Notes: a model not told the origin generated them from the sequence alone. A stretch of 64,000 nt of DNA from Chloroflexi bacterium UBA4736 (GCA_002404015.1 DHIW01000104.1:128542-192541); one strand, 5' to 3'; positions 46,560 through 55,475 are shown, counted from the stretch's first letter. A program made the numbers and translations.

Positions 46560-47996
46560 TCACCAGCGGCTGACGAGCACCTTCTTTCGCGTGTAGAAGT
46601 CGAGGCCGTCGGTTCCGTGGATGTGCAGGTCGCCGTAGAAGGAGCTCTTCCAGCCGCTGAACGGGTAGAAGGCGAAGGGCTGGGCGGTGCCGACGTTGAC
46701 CCCGACCATGCCGGCCTCGACCCGCTCCCGGAACTGGCGGGCGGCGTGGCCGCTGCGGGTGAAGATGACCGCCATGTTGCCGTACGACATGCGGTTGGCG
46801 CGCGCGATCGCCCGGTCAAGGTCCTGCTCGCTGCTGACGCTCAGGACCGGGCCGAAGATCTCCTCCTTGCCCACGGTCATCGCGGCGCTGACATTGTCCA
46901 GCACGGTGGGGCCCAGGAAGAAACCCTGGCGCTCCAGGTGGCCGCGGCCGTCGGCCGCGATCGTGGCGCCTTCGGTAACGCCGCGGTCGATGTAGTCGAG
47001 GACCTTCTGGCGATGCTCAGCGCGGATCAGCGGCCCGACCTGGACCCCGGGCTCGTCGCCGGGCCCCACCTTCAGCTTGGCCGCCTGGTCCGTGAGCGCC
47101 TCCATGAGCTCGCCGTGGATCTTGCCGACGGCGACCGCGGCCGAGACGGCCAGGCAGCGCTCGCCGGCGTTGCCGAAGGCGCTGTTCAGGATGGCCGGGA
47201 CCGCGCTGTCAAGGTCGGCGTCCGGCATCACGATCGTGTGGTTCTTGGCCCCGCCGGCGGCCTGGACGCGCTTCTGGTGCCTGGCCGCCTGCTCGTAGAC
47301 GTAGCGGGCGATCGGCTCGCTGCCCACGAAGCTGATGGCCCGGATCCGGGGCTCCTCGAGCAGCCCGTCCACGACCTCCTTGGCTCCGTGGACCACGTTG
47401 AGGACACCCTCCGGGAAGCCCGCCTCCAGGAAGATCTCCGCCAGCTTGTTCATTCCGAGAGGGGTCCGCTCGGATGGCTTCATGACGAACGTGTTGCCGG
47501 CCACGATGGCGAGCGGGAACATCCAGAGCGGGATCATCACGGGGAAGTTGAAGGGCGTGATCCCGCCCACCACGCCGACCGGGAAGCGATACACGTCCTG
47601 ATCCACGTCGCCAGAGACATTCCGTAGGGTGCGGCCCTGGAGGAGGGTGGGTGCGCCGCACGCAAAGTCCACGACCTCGATCCCGCGCCGGGTCTCGCCA
47701 CGGGCCTCGTCCAGCGTCTTGCCGTGGTGGCGGGTGATGATTGCCGCCAGCTTCTCGAAGTCGCGCTCCAGCAGCTGCTTGTAGCGGAACATCAGCTGGA
47801 CGCGCTCGGTCAGGGAGGTCCGAGACCAGCTCTCGTACGCCTTTTCGGCGTAGTCGGTAGCCTTCCGAACCTCCTCTTTGGAGGAGAGCGGGACCTGCTC
47901 TATGACCTCGCCCGTGGCGGGGTTGAAAACAGGCAGCGTGTCAGCGTCCGGGCGGCTCCAGGCAGGGCCGATCAGGTTCGGGATCATTCCCGACAT
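46560..47996 (-). CDS. mmsA: CoA-acylating methylmalonate-semialdehyde dehydrogenase
   Basis: 478 residues, normal length for MmsA/IolA. Converts methylmalonate semialdehyde (or malonate semialdehyde) with NAD and CoA to propionyl-CoA (acetyl-CoA). ITPFNFPVMIPLWMFP, FVGSEPIARYVYEQAA, GGAKNH (family lacks the usual general-base Glu here) and catalytic Cys281 in GNAGERCLA are all present; FTRSGHAARQFRERVEAGMV follows. ATG start. Pairs with the Cgl0159-like gene, suggesting inositol or valine breakdown. Confidence 0.95.
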   Translation of the reverse strand: MSGMIPNLIGPAWSRPDADTLPVFNPATGEVIEQVPLSSKEEVRKATDYAEKAYESWSRTSLTERVQLMFRYKQLLERDFEKLAAIITRHHGKTLDEARGETRRGIEVVDFACGAPTLLQGRTLRNVSGDVDQDVYRFPVGVVGGITPFNFPVMIPLWMFPLAIVAGNTFVMKPSERTPLGMNKLAEIFLEAGFPEGVLNVVHGAKEVVDGLLEEPRIRAISFVGSEPIARYVYEQAARHQKRVQAAGGAKNHTIVMPDADLDSAVPAILNSAFGNAGERCLAVSAAVAVGKIHGELMEALTDQAAKLKVGPGDEPGVQVGPLIRAEHRQKVLDYIDRGVTEGATIAADGRGHLERQGFFLGPTVLDNVSAAMTVGKEEIFGPVLSVSSEQDLDRAIARANRMSYGNMAVIFTRSGHAARQFRERVEAGMVGVNVGTAQPFAFYPFSGWKSSFYGDLHIHGTDGLDFYTRKKVLVSRW

Positions 47997-48029
47997 TCTG
48001 GCCCGTGCTACGCCACGACCGGCCGGGGA

Positions 48030-48473
48030 CTATGCGCCCCCGCTGTCGCCGCCCTTGTGCTTGCCCGAGTCCATCTGGACGTTGCCGTTGAGGGTGGCGC
48101 CGTCCTCGATCACCAGGCGGGCGATCTTGACGTTGCCGTTCACGCTCCCTGAACCGGCGATGATGAGCTTGCCCCGCGCGGTGACGTCCCCGTTCACGTT
48201 CCCGCGCACGTTGACGTTCTTGCCCTCGATCCGGGCGTCCACGTTGGAGTCACCTTCGATCCGGACATCGCCCGTCGAGGACACCTCGCCCTGGACGGTG
48301 CTGCCCTGGATGCGGACGTCGCTCTCCGTCGTGAGCTTGCCCTCCAGGCGGTCCTTGGGGCCAAGGACAATCGGTGAACCGGCCCCGTTGGCCGGTGGTT
48401 CGGGACGGCCGCGGTGACTCTTCACCTGGTGCTCCTCACCGTTCTCGGTCGGGGTCTCGGTCTGTACTTCCAT
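48030..48473 (-). CDS. Bactofilin-like polymer-forming protein
   Basis: 147 residues. A charged N-terminal tail (about 1-45) precedes a right-handed beta-helix of bactofilin (DUF583) repeats: DVRIQGSTVQGEVSS, DVRIEGDSNVDARIEGKN, GDVTARGKLIIAGSGSVNGN. Bactofilins polymerise without nucleotide into cytoskeletal filaments that position wall or polymer enzymes. The ATG at 48473 is used; a GTG three codons earlier is open. Single gene, divergent from a methyltransferase. Confidence 0.9.
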   Translation of the reverse strand: MEVQTETPTENGEEHQVKSHRGRPEPPANGAGSPIVLGPKDRLEGKLTTESDVRIQGSTVQGEVSSTGDVRIEGDSNVDARIEGKNVNVRGNVNGDVTARGKLIIAGSGSVNGNVKIARLVIEDGATLNGNVQMDSGKHKGGDSGGA

Positions 48474-48530
48474 ACTTCCCACTCCATGCCATGCCGGGAT
48501 TTTCGACGCCCATCGGGCTACACAGCGACC

Positions 48531-49418
48531 GTGCGCGGTGGGGCCAAGGGTAGGATCTTAGGCCAAGACGTCCCGACCTTGCCGCACTCAAAGACTCCTT
48601 CTTACCGGGACCTGGCCATCGCGTTCTTCGATTCCGTCGCGCCTGAGTACGACTCCTGGGCCGGCGGCCTCCATGCCCGGGTGGCCGGGCGCCTGGCCGA
48701 GCTGGCGGATCCCCAGCCCGGCCAGTCCGTGCTCGACGTGGGAACCGGGACGGGGCTCGTCGCCCTGCAGCTCGGGCGGAGCGTCGGCCGCCGCGGCCAG
48801 GTGGTCGGAGTCGACCTCTCGGAGAAGATGCTGGCGGTGGCGCGCTGGCGCTCGCTCAGGAACACGAGGCTCCTGGCGATGGACGCCGACCGGCTTGTCT
48901 TTCGGGACGCCTCGTTCGACTTGGTTACATTCGGCGACGTGCTGGGCTACCTGGACGACCCGCTGGTCTCGCTGGAGGAGGCCAGGCGAATCCTCCGGCC
49001 GGAGGGCCGGATCGCCATCTCGGTGAGGCGGCGATCCCTCAACACCGAGGCCCAGGAGGTCTTCTACCGGCTGCTCGACGAGCTGATCCCGGAGCTGCCG
49101 CTCACGATTCCCCTGTCGCATCCAGACCTAGAGCGACTGGGGGAGACCGAGTCGATCACCGAGCTGCTGGACACCGCCGGCTTCGGGGAGCCCCAGCTCA
49201 TGACGATGGTCACGGGCGCGCGCCTGGAGGGCCCCGCCTCCTGGGTCGGTTTGATGAGGGGCGCAGGTCCCCGGCCCCATGCCCTCATCGGGACCATGGG
49301 CCCGGCCCTTCGGCAGCAGTTCGAGCACTTCGTGGGCCGGGAGATGGCGAAGCTGGGCGAGGACGCCTTCCACTACCACGAGGCGTTCACCTTCGCCACT
49401 GCCCGCGCCCCGGGCTAG
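48531..49418 (+). CDS. Class I SAM-dependent methyltransferase
   Basis: About 295 residues from the GTG used here; a TTG at 48579 (MPHSKTPSYRDLAIAFFDSV) gives a typical 279-residue family start and may be correct. SAM-binding motif SVLDVGTGTGLVALQLG, acidic motif VVGVDLSEKMLAVAR, MDADRLVFRDASFDLVTFGD, ILRPEGRIAISVR. UbiE/Methyltransf_11 type. The C-terminal 100 residues carry a helical region with no assigned role. Substrate unknown. Confidence 0.85.
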   Translation: MRGGAKGRILGQDVPTLPHSKTPSYRDLAIAFFDSVAPEYDSWAGGLHARVAGRLAELADPQPGQSVLDVGTGTGLVALQLGRSVGRRGQVVGVDLSEKMLAVARWRSLRNTRLLAMDADRLVFRDASFDLVTFGDVLGYLDDPLVSLEEARRILRPEGRIAISVRRRSLNTEAQEVFYRLLDELIPELPLTIPLSHPDLERLGETESITELLDTAGFGEPQLMTMVTGARLEGPASWVGLMRGAGPRPHALIGTMGPALRQQFEHFVGREMAKLGEDAFHYHEAFTFATARAPG

Positions 49419-49440
49419 CAGGCCGCGCCCGGTTGCGGAC

Positions 49441-50247
49441 CTAACTACCCGTCCAGGTGGGCTTCCGCTTGCCCAGGAATGCTTCGACCCCCTCCTTGAA
49501 GTCGTGGCTCATGTAGGCCTGGACAACCAGGTCGTGCCCCCCGTCCTTGGGTGCCATCTGCTCGCGGATCCGGCGCAGCGCCTCCTTGGTCGTCGCCAGC
49601 GTGAGCGGCGCCTGGCCGGCCAGGGTCCGGGCCAGCTCCTCTGCCCGCACCGGCAGCGAATCCTCGTCCGGCGTCACCTCGTTCAGCCAGCCGATCGCCC
49701 GAGCCTCGTCGGCCTCGACCAGGCGCGAGGTGAAAATGATGTCCTTGACGCGGGCCGGGCCGACCAGGACCGATAGCCTGACGAAGTTGCCCATCGACAG
49801 CGTGTTGCCGAGCGTCCTGGCAATCGGGAAACCGAAGCGCGTGGAGGGAGAGCCGATCCGCATGTCGCAGGCGGAGGCGATCCCGGCGCCGCCCCCTGTG
49901 CACGCGCCCTGGATGGCGGCGACGGTCGGCACCCGGACCGCCTCCAGCGCGTTGAGCACGCGGTCCATGCGGCCCTCGTAGTCGAGGGCGTCCTGCTCCG
50001 TCTCGAACGCGCGGAACTGGGAGATATCGGTGCCGGCGGCGAACGCCTTGCCACCGGCGCCGGCGAACACGATCACCTTGATCGAGCGGTCCCGGTTGGC
50101 CTCCACCGAGATGTCGTGCACCGCCTCGTACATGGCGAAGGTCAGCGCGTTGCGAGCCTGCGGCCGGTTGAACGTGACCCAGGCCAGCTCGCCTTCGTCC
50201 CCACGCCGCTCGAACTGGATCTCGTCGGTCTTCAGCTCGATCGTCAT
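49441..50247 (-). CDS. Enoyl-CoA hydratase/isomerase
   Basis: 268 residues, crotonase fold: FNRPQARNALTFAMYEAV, oxyanion-hole stretch AFAAGTDISQF, IQGACTGGGAGIASACDMRI, with C-terminal helices SHDFKEGVEAFLGKRKP. Where classical hydratases have catalytic Glu residues, here lies SPSTRFGFPIARTLGN, so the exact reaction (hydratase, isomerase, hydrolase) is unsure. ATG overlaps the stop of the CoA transferase (ATGA), so the two act in one pathway on a CoA ester. Confidence 0.92.
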   Translation of the reverse strand: MTIELKTDEIQFERRGDEGELAWVTFNRPQARNALTFAMYEAVHDISVEANRDRSIKVIVFAGAGGKAFAAGTDISQFRAFETEQDALDYEGRMDRVLNALEAVRVPTVAAIQGACTGGGAGIASACDMRIGSPSTRFGFPIARTLGNTLSMGNFVRLSVLVGPARVKDIIFTSRLVEADEARAIGWLNEVTPDEDSLPVRAEELARTLAGQAPLTLATTKEALRRIREQMAPKDGGHDLVVQAYMSHDFKEGVEAFLGKRKPTWTGS

Positions 50248-51443
50248 GGCCTGACTATGATCCCCGAGCTCGCCAGCCGCTCCACGTCGGCCGCCGAGTA
50301 GCCCAGCTCGTCCAGGACCTCGGCCGAGTGCTCGCCCAGGAGGGGACCGGCGTGGTCGCGGACCACCGCCGTCGCGGCGAACCGCATCGGCGAGCCGAGC
50401 TGCTCGACGGCGCCCAGCGTAGTGTGGGGCGCCTTCCAGAAGAAGTCGCGGGCCGCCAGGTGCTGGTCCCGGAAGACCTGGCCGTAGTCCTGGATCGCCC
50501 CGCAGGGAACCCCCGCCTCCTGCAGGGCCGCGATCCAGTGGGCCATCGGCCGCCCCGCGGTGACCTCCTCGATCATGGGGATCAGCAGCGGCCGGTTGCG
50601 GTGTCGCGAAGGATTGTCCGCGAACCGTTCGTCCGCCACCCACTCCGGGTGTCCGAGGACTCTGCAAAACGACTCCCAGTTCCGGATCGAGGTGGCGCCG
50701 ACCGTGAAGTACCCGTCGGCAGCCCGGATCGCTTGGTAGGGGGCGGAGGTCTGGTGGGCCGAGCCCAGCGGCCCCGGGATCTCCCCCGTCGCGAAGAACT
50801 TGCCCGCCTCCCAGACCGCCAGCGAGACGCCGGCCTCGAACAGGCAGACGTCGATGAACTGCCCCCGCCCGTCCCTCTCCCTCGCTCGAAGCGCGGAGAC
50901 CGCGGCCAGCGCCCCGTAGAGAGCGCACACGAGGTCCGCCACCGGTACCCCGACCTTGACCGGGTCGCCGCCCGGCTCTCCGGTGATCGACATGAGTCCG
51001 CTCATCCCCTGGGCCATGATGTCCAGTCCCGCGAGCTGCGAGTAGGGCCCGGACTGCCCCCACCCCGAGGCCGCCACGTACACGAGCATCGGGTTCAGGG
51101 CGGAGAGCGTGGCGTAGTCCAGCTCCAGGTCCGTCATGGTTCCCGGCCGCAGGTTCTCTACCACCACGTCCGCGGTCGCGGCGAGCCGGCGGAACACCTC
51201 CTTGCCTTTCGGGGTCTTCAGGTCGAGGGCCAGCGAGCGCTTGTTCCGGTTCAGCCTCACAAAGTTGGACGATTCGCCGTCCAGGAACGGCCCCGTCTTG
51301 CGGACCTCGTCGCCGCCGGCCGCCGGCGACTCGACCTTGATGACGTCCGCGCCCAGGTCGGCCAGCTGCATCGCGCAGAAAGGGCCGGCCATGTAGTTGC
51401 CGACCTCCACCACGCGCACGCCGGCTAGCGGCGGGCTCGGCAT
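50244..51443 (-). CDS. CaiB/BaiF (family III) CoA-transferase
   Basis: 399 residues. N-terminal LAGVRVVEVGNYMAGPFCAM, NRNKRSLALDLKTPKGKEV, VVVENLRPGTM, and catalytic Asp in QLAGLDIMAQGMSGLM; C-terminal WIAALQEAGVPCGAIQDYGQ. Moves CoA between carboxylic acids, activating a substrate for the enoyl-CoA hydratase encoded next. ATG start with about 150 bases upstream before the next gene. Confidence 0.94.
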   Translation of the reverse strand: MPSPPLAGVRVVEVGNYMAGPFCAMQLADLGADVIKVESPAAGGDEVRKTGPFLDGESSNFVRLNRNKRSLALDLKTPKGKEVFRRLAATADVVVENLRPGTMTDLELDYATLSALNPMLVYVAASGWGQSGPYSQLAGLDIMAQGMSGLMSITGEPGGDPVKVGVPVADLVCALYGALAAVSALRARERDGRGQFIDVCLFEAGVSLAVWEAGKFFATGEIPGPLGSAHQTSAPYQAIRAADGYFTVGATSIRNWESFCRVLGHPEWVADERFADNPSRHRNRPLLIPMIEEVTAGRPMAHWIAALQEAGVPCGAIQDYGQVFRDQHLAARDFFWKAPHTTLGAVEQLGSPMRFAATAVVRDHAGPLLGEHSAEVLDELGYSAADVERLASSGIIVRP

Positions 51444-51593
51444 AGTGGCTCCACTAGGCTGAAAAGGCTACTCGCCCGAGGCGTCTCCCATGATGGCCGC
51501 AGGGTCCGCCGCACTGCCCTCGCCACCATGGTCAGGCTGGCGCTGGTCGCCGGCGCAGGGTACGGCTCGCGCCCGCCCCCGACTTCGCGGGGG

Positions 51594-51794
51594 TTAGCTG
51601 CCGGCCGTCCTCCGCATCCCCGCCGGCGGGGTGACGATGGTGGTCTCGCCGCCTTTGCTGAGGGGGCTCTCGCCGACCTTCTGGTCCCACATCTGAACCA
51701 GCTTCTCCCGCCTCCGAACACCGTGCTCGGGGTCGAAGAAATAGGCCAGAGCGGCCCCCGCGCCGACCAGTACCAGCGTCCTCGTTAGTCTCAT
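51594..51794 (-). CDS. Small membrane-anchored protein with DPEHGVRRRE motif
   Basis: 66 residues. One N-terminal helix (LTRTLVLVGAGAALAYFF), then DPEHGVRRREKL, a pattern (DP..G..RR) shared by many short YtxH-like membrane proteins of high-GC bacteria, and a polar tail. ATG chosen so that the helix begins at residue 3; a start 13 codons upstream is less likely. Function unknown. Confidence 0.6.
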   Translation of the reverse strand: MRLTRTLVLVGAGAALAYFFDPEHGVRRREKLVQMWDQKVGESPLSKGGETTIVTPPAGMRRTAGS

Positions 51795-51840
51795 GAGACC
51801 AGTCTGACAGGCGGTTCGGCACTCGGCCAGCAAGGGATCA

Positions 51841-51996
51841 CTAGGCGCGGCCCCCGGTGCCCCGTGAAATTCGCGCGTCCTCGTCGGGGTTCATAGACTG
51901 CAGCGTCACAAACCTCTTGAGGGTGGGCAGGAGCCGGTTCTGCAGTTCCTTGCGGGATGTCATCCAGATGAATTCGGGCTCGGTGAAGGGGAACAT
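51841..51996 (-). CDS. Small 51-residue protein (unrecognised)
   Basis: ATG preceded at 8 bases by AGGAG (TTGAGGAGTTGCTG), in an AT-richer gap. The product starts MFPFTEPEFIWMTSRKELQN and continues RLLPTLKRFVTLQSMNPDED; amphipathic, no membrane helix. No family recognised. Good ribosome site, uniform codon use and a stop just before the next gene make it likely real. It shares its upstream region with the divergent CGNR regulator, so it may be that regulator's target. Confidence 0.55.
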   Translation of the reverse strand: MFPFTEPEFIWMTSRKELQNRLLPTLKRFVTLQSMNPDEDARISRGTGGRA

Positions 51997-52092
51997 CAGC
52001 AACTCCTCAACATAACCAGTGAATAGTGATTACCAGTTAGTATAACCCGTAAACACTGTTTGAGGGTGAGTTATTCGCGGTAGACTTCAGCT

Positions 52093-52668
52093 GTGGCCAA
52101 CCCGGCTCCCGGCCAGTTGAAGCTGGTCCAGGACTTCGTCAACTCGACCGACCTGATGGACGGCACCGACGAGATCGCCCAGCCCAGCGCGCTGGCGGAG
52201 TGGCTGCGGCAGCGCGGGCTGATCGACCCCGCCGCCGAGCTGGCCGGCCCCGATGTCGAACATGCGCTGGCCATCCGGGAGGCTTTGCGGCGCCTGCTCC
52301 AGGCCAACAACGGAGCCCCCGTCTACCCGGTGGACCTGGCCACGCTGAACCGGGCTGCCGCCGAAAGCGCCCTCCGCCCCCGCTTCCTGCCCGACCGCAG
52401 CGTGAGGCTCGAGCCGGAGGCGGCTGGGGTGGCGGGCGCCCTGGGCCGCGTCCTGGGGATCGCGACCTCGGCCATGGCCGATGGCAGCTGGGCCCAGCTC
52501 AAGGTGTGCGCCGACCGTGCCTGCGCGTGGGCGTTCTGGGACAAGTCCAAGAACCACTCCGGTCATTGGTGCCGGATGGGCTCCTGCGGCAACCGGGCCA
52601 AGGCCCGGCGCTATCGCGAGCGCCGTCGCTCAGGTGACGAGCTCGGAGAAGGCGCTCTCGACGGGTGA
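52093..52668 (+). CDS. CGNR zinc-finger (ABATE-domain) regulator
   Basis: 191 residues from a GTG. N-terminal ABATE-like domain (LVQDFVNSTDLMDGTDEI), ALAIREALRRLLQANNG, and C-terminal CGNR zinc finger: CADRACAWAFWD, HWCRMGSCGNRAKARRYRER. Members are predicted transcription factors with stress-sensing N-domains. Divergent from the small 51-residue ORF. Its last 39 bases overlap the convergent uncharacterised gene. Confidence 0.88.
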   Translation: MANPAPGQLKLVQDFVNSTDLMDGTDEIAQPSALAEWLRQRGLIDPAAELAGPDVEHALAIREALRRLLQANNGAPVYPVDLATLNRAAAESALRPRFLPDRSVRLEPEAAGVAGALGRVLGIATSAMADGSWAQLKVCADRACAWAFWDKSKNHSGHWCRMGSCGNRAKARRYRERRRSGDELGEGALDG

Positions 52669-53313
52669 CTGGCGGGGGATGACATCGGAGCTGCTCGAGG
52701 CCCCGTGGACCTCGATGGCCGCCTCCGGGTCTACACAGAGAGCGAGCACCTCGCCGGCGTCCCGACCCAACGCCCGCGACTCGGTCGTGAACGCCCCGGT
52801 GACCTCGCCCCGGTTGAGCATGACAACGCCTCCGCCGGCCGCCGCCCGCACGCTCAGGCAGCCCGTGAAGCCCTGGGCCCGAAGGAAGTCGAGCAGCCCG
52901 TCGCCCTTCACCCAGGAGGCGTACAGGGGCGGATACATCGCCTCCCCGGAAGCCAGGTGATGGAGGCCGTCGATGAGCTCGCTGTCCAGGCTGACGACGT
53001 CCAGCACGCCGGCGCCGTCGTCGACCAGTCGGCGGATGGCTGTGAGCGCAGCTTCGCCGCGCTGGAGCCGGCCGCCCTCCCGGTGCAGGCAGTCGACCGC
53101 CTTCCCGTTGCGCAGCAGCACGATGCCGTTGGTGTTGGGCGCGACCAGGCGAACATAGCCCGAGGCGCCCAGTTCGCCGAGCGTCTGCAGCAGGCGGTCG
53201 AAGGCGATGAACTTGGAGGTCAGGGACTCGTAGAGGGGGATGCCGAAAGGCAGTGGCAAAGCCTCCTCGTCGGCGTCCGCCGGGCGGCTTTTCAGGTCGA
53301 GAGGATCTGGCAT
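52630..53313 (-). CDS. Uncharacterised protein (DUF4388/PATAN-like suspected)
   Basis: 227 residues from an ATG; not confidently assigned. Middle part has alternating strands and helices (GYVRLVAPNTNGIVLLRNGK, LDFLRAQGFTGCLSVRAAAG, GGGVVMLNRGEVTGAF), with two similar 'small-domain plus I/V-LLRNG' units, reminiscent of DUF4388/PATAN signalling domains that have G-x-L-x-V...G-x-I-x-F-x-x-G patterns. No enzyme motif. Overlaps the CGNR regulator end by 39 bases. An upstream extension of the frame is antisense to non-coding DNA and the VOC gene and was dropped. Confidence 0.6.
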   Translation of the reverse strand: MPDPLDLKSRPADADEEALPLPFGIPLYESLTSKFIAFDRLLQTLGELGASGYVRLVAPNTNGIVLLRNGKAVDCLHREGGRLQRGEAALTAIRRLVDDGAGVLDVVSLDSELIDGLHHLASGEAMYPPLYASWVKGDGLLDFLRAQGFTGCLSVRAAAGGGVVMLNRGEVTGAFTTESRALGRDAGEVLALCVDPEAAIEVHGASSSSDVIPRQSPVESAFSELVT

Positions 53314-53389
53314 AGCCTCACAGTCATCGCACAGTCGACCCGCTCGGCGCAAACCGCGTAAGGGCCTGGGCGGGCCGGAAACCGCCGAA

Positions 53390-53821
53390 TCACCGGTCCA
53401 GGTAGAGGGTCGCCCGGGGGTCACCCGGCACGACGGGCAGCTTCCCGAAGACCTCCGGGTCCAGGGTCGAGCGGTCCGGCCAGTCCAGCTCGACGCGGTT
53501 ACCGGAGGGATCGCGGATGTAGAGCTGGACCGAGCCGTCGGGGAGGGCGCGGGGCCCGCCGTCCAGGATCCCGCGCCGCTTAGCGTCCAGGAAGGCGGCC
53601 TCGTAGTCGTCCACGTTGACCGCGAAGTGGTGGTGCTCGGGCGCCGGCGTGGCACGCTGGAAAAGGTGGACCTGGAGGGCTCCCAGGCGCAGCCAGCGCA
53701 CCGGGTAATCGAAGTCGGGAGTGGGGAGCTCCGTCATGCCGAAGAACTCTCGGTAGAAGGCGGCCGAGGCGTCCAGGTCATCGGCGTGGACGCTGACGTG
53801 GTTCAGAGACGTGGCTTTCAC
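53390..53821 (-). CDS. VOC (glyoxalase/dioxygenase) family protein
   Basis: 143 residues, one VOC unit made of two beta-alpha-beta-beta-beta modules: SLNHVSVHADDLDASAAFYR with metal His, HHHFAVNVDDYEAAFLDAKR with the second His, and YIRDPSGNRVELDWPD with the Glu ligand. Could be a lactoylglutathione lyase-like, dioxygenase or resistance protein; substrate unknown. GTG overlaps the stop of the dehydrogenase upstream (GTGA). Confidence 0.88.
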   Translation of the reverse strand: MKATSLNHVSVHADDLDASAAFYREFFGMTELPTPDFDYPVRWLRLGALQVHLFQRATPAPEHHHFAVNVDDYEAAFLDAKRRGILDGGPRALPDGSVQLYIRDPSGNRVELDWPDRSTLDPEVFGKLPVVPGDPRATLYLDR

Positions 53822-54594
53822 TTCCAGACCTCGTGCAACCGGTTGAACGCCAGGGCGGCCGTCGGCAGCGGCAGGTCGCGCTCGGCGGCGTCGACCAGCA
53901 GCGTACGGAGGTCCTTGCTGACGATGTCCAGGGCCCCGCCCGGCTCGTAGTCCCGCCACCAGGAGAGGACGGTGTCCCAGTTGGCGGCGGCCCAGGACGC
54001 CCCCGTCGAAGCCTCGATCACCGGCAGCACCTGCTCCGGGCGCAGCCCGTACTCCTCGGCCAGCTTGACACCCTCCTGGGTGGCGAACATGCAGACCGCC
54101 AGCATGAGCTGGTTGGCGAGCTTGACGGCCTGGGCCTGGCCGGGATGCTCGCCGATCACGAATATCCGCTGCCCCAGCGCCTCGAAGAGAGGCCGGCTGC
54201 GCCCGACCGCCTCGGGGTCGCCGGAGACCATGATCGTGAGGGCCGCGGACTTGGCGCCGGCCACCCCTCCGCTGACCGGCGCGTCCAGGGCGGTCAGGCC
54301 GCGCGCCTCGCAGAGGGCGTCGACCCGGCTCATCGCCGTGGGGCTGACCGTGCTCATGACGATGATGTCCAGCGGCCGCTCGGGGTCGATCTCGTGGGCG
54401 ACGCTCAGGACCTGGGCTGTGGTGCGGACGAGGATGATCACGGCCCGCTCCGCGCGCTGGACCACCTCCTCGACCGAGCCGCAGTCGCCGGTGCCCGTGA
54501 CGTCGAACCCGGCCACATGGTGGCCGGCCTTGCGCAGGTTCTCGGCCATCGGCGCGCCCATGTCCCCCAGTCCGATCACGCCCACCGCCGCCAC
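53818..54594 (-). CDS. 3-hydroxyisobutyrate dehydrogenase-family oxidoreductase
   Basis: 258 residues. NAD(P) motif GVIGLGDMGAPMAENLRKAG, substrate-binding DAPVSGGVAGAKSAALTIM, catalytic Lys in QAVKLANQLMLAV, and KDLRTLLVDAAERDLPLP. Beta-hydroxyacid dehydrogenase of the GlxR/MmsB kind, oxidising or forming a 3-hydroxy acid. Start GTG. In operon with the VOC protein and divergent from an amidohydrolase 20 bases away, which suggests one small-molecule catabolic unit. Confidence 0.9.
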   Translation of the reverse strand: MAAVGVIGLGDMGAPMAENLRKAGHHVAGFDVTGTGDCGSVEEVVQRAERAVIILVRTTAQVLSVAHEIDPERPLDIIVMSTVSPTAMSRVDALCEARGLTALDAPVSGGVAGAKSAALTIMVSGDPEAVGRSRPLFEALGQRIFVIGEHPGQAQAVKLANQLMLAVCMFATQEGVKLAEEYGLRPEQVLPVIEASTGASWAAANWDTVLSWWRDYEPGGALDIVSKDLRTLLVDAAERDLPLPTAALAFNRLHEVWK

Positions 54595-54614
54595 GATGGC
54601 TAGGCTACCTCACG

Positions 54615-55475
54615 GTGATCGACAGCCACTTCCACATCTGGCGCCGAGCCGATGCAAAGCAGTCGGGAATCCTCGCCGCCCCCTACCTGCAGCGGGACGC
54701 GAGCTGGGAGGACTTCCGAGCCGCCTCGGGCGACCTGGCGCTGGAGGGGGCCGTGAACATCCAGGTCAACGATTTCTGCGACGGCACCGTGGAGGCCCGA
54801 TACATCGGGGTGGTCGCCCATGGCGATCCCCTTCTGGGGGCCATGATCGCGTGGGCGCGGATCGAATCTGCGGAGGCGCGCGGGGAGCTCGAACGGCTCC
54901 TTGGACTGGCCCATGTTCGCGGCGTCCGCCGGACCTGCCAGTTCGAAGCCGACCCTGAGTTCTGCGCGAGCTCCGATTACGTCCGGGGCGTCCGGCTGCT
55001 GGGAGAGCTCGACCTGCTCTGCGAGATCTGCGTTCGGCTGGAGCAGGTGAAGGCGCTGCCCCGGCTGGCTCGAGCCTGCCCCGAGACCCTGATCGTGCTG
55101 CAGCACCTGGGCAAGCCCGACCATTCCCAGCCCCCGCCCGCCTACTGGCTGCGCGCGATCGAGGAGCTGGCGGCGCTGCCCAACGTGCTGGCCAAGGTGT
55201 CGGTGGTCGTCCACAGCGACCGCGATGCGGCGCTCACGACCGACTTGGTGGCGCCATTCGTCCGCCACGTCGCAGGCTGCTTCGGCCCCGTCCGCGTCTT
55301 CTTCGGCAGCAACTGGCCGGTTGCGGGCGCGGTCGTCAGCTACCAGGGCTGGGTCGAGATGCTGCGGGAGCTGCTCGGCGACGATGAGCGGTTCTGGGCC
55401 GGGAACGCTCGCCGGCTCTACCGGCTGCCGCCGGTCACGGCGGTGTCGAGGCCGATCCCGCTGGCGGATTTGTAG
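54615..55475 (+). CDS. Amidohydrolase-2 family (PF04909) metal-dependent hydrolase
   Basis: 286 residues from a GTG. TIM-barrel signs: [11 protein letters not shown] (HxH), [30 protein letters not shown] with the metal His, and [15 protein letters not shown] with the final Asn/Asp position (usual GSDWP reads GSNWP here). Members hydrolyse lactones or decarboxylate aromatic acids; the Asp to Asn change at the last ligand could lower metal activity. Divergent from the oxidoreductase. Its 3' end overlaps the convergent phosphoesterase by 41 bases. Confidence 0.88.
   Translation: MIDSHFHIWRRADAKQSGILAAPYLQRDASWEDFRAASGDLALEGAVNIQVNDFCDGTVEARYIGVVAHGDPLLGAMIAWARIESAEARGELERLLGLAHVRGVRRTCQFEADPEFCASSDYVRGVRLLGELDLLCEICVRLEQVKALPRLARACPETLIVLQHLGKPDHSQPPPAYWLRAIEELAALPNVLAKVSVVVHSDRDAALTTDLVAPFVRHVAGCFGPVRVFFGSNWPVAGAVVSYQGWVEMLRELLGDDERFWAGNARRLYRLPPVTAVSRPIPLADL

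Noticed and set aside
49441..51063. 540-codon minus frame joining CoA transferase region and enoyl-CoA hydratase.
   Set aside because: Only the last 268 codons are protein-like; the earlier part is the wrong frame of the CoA transferase. Not a fusion.
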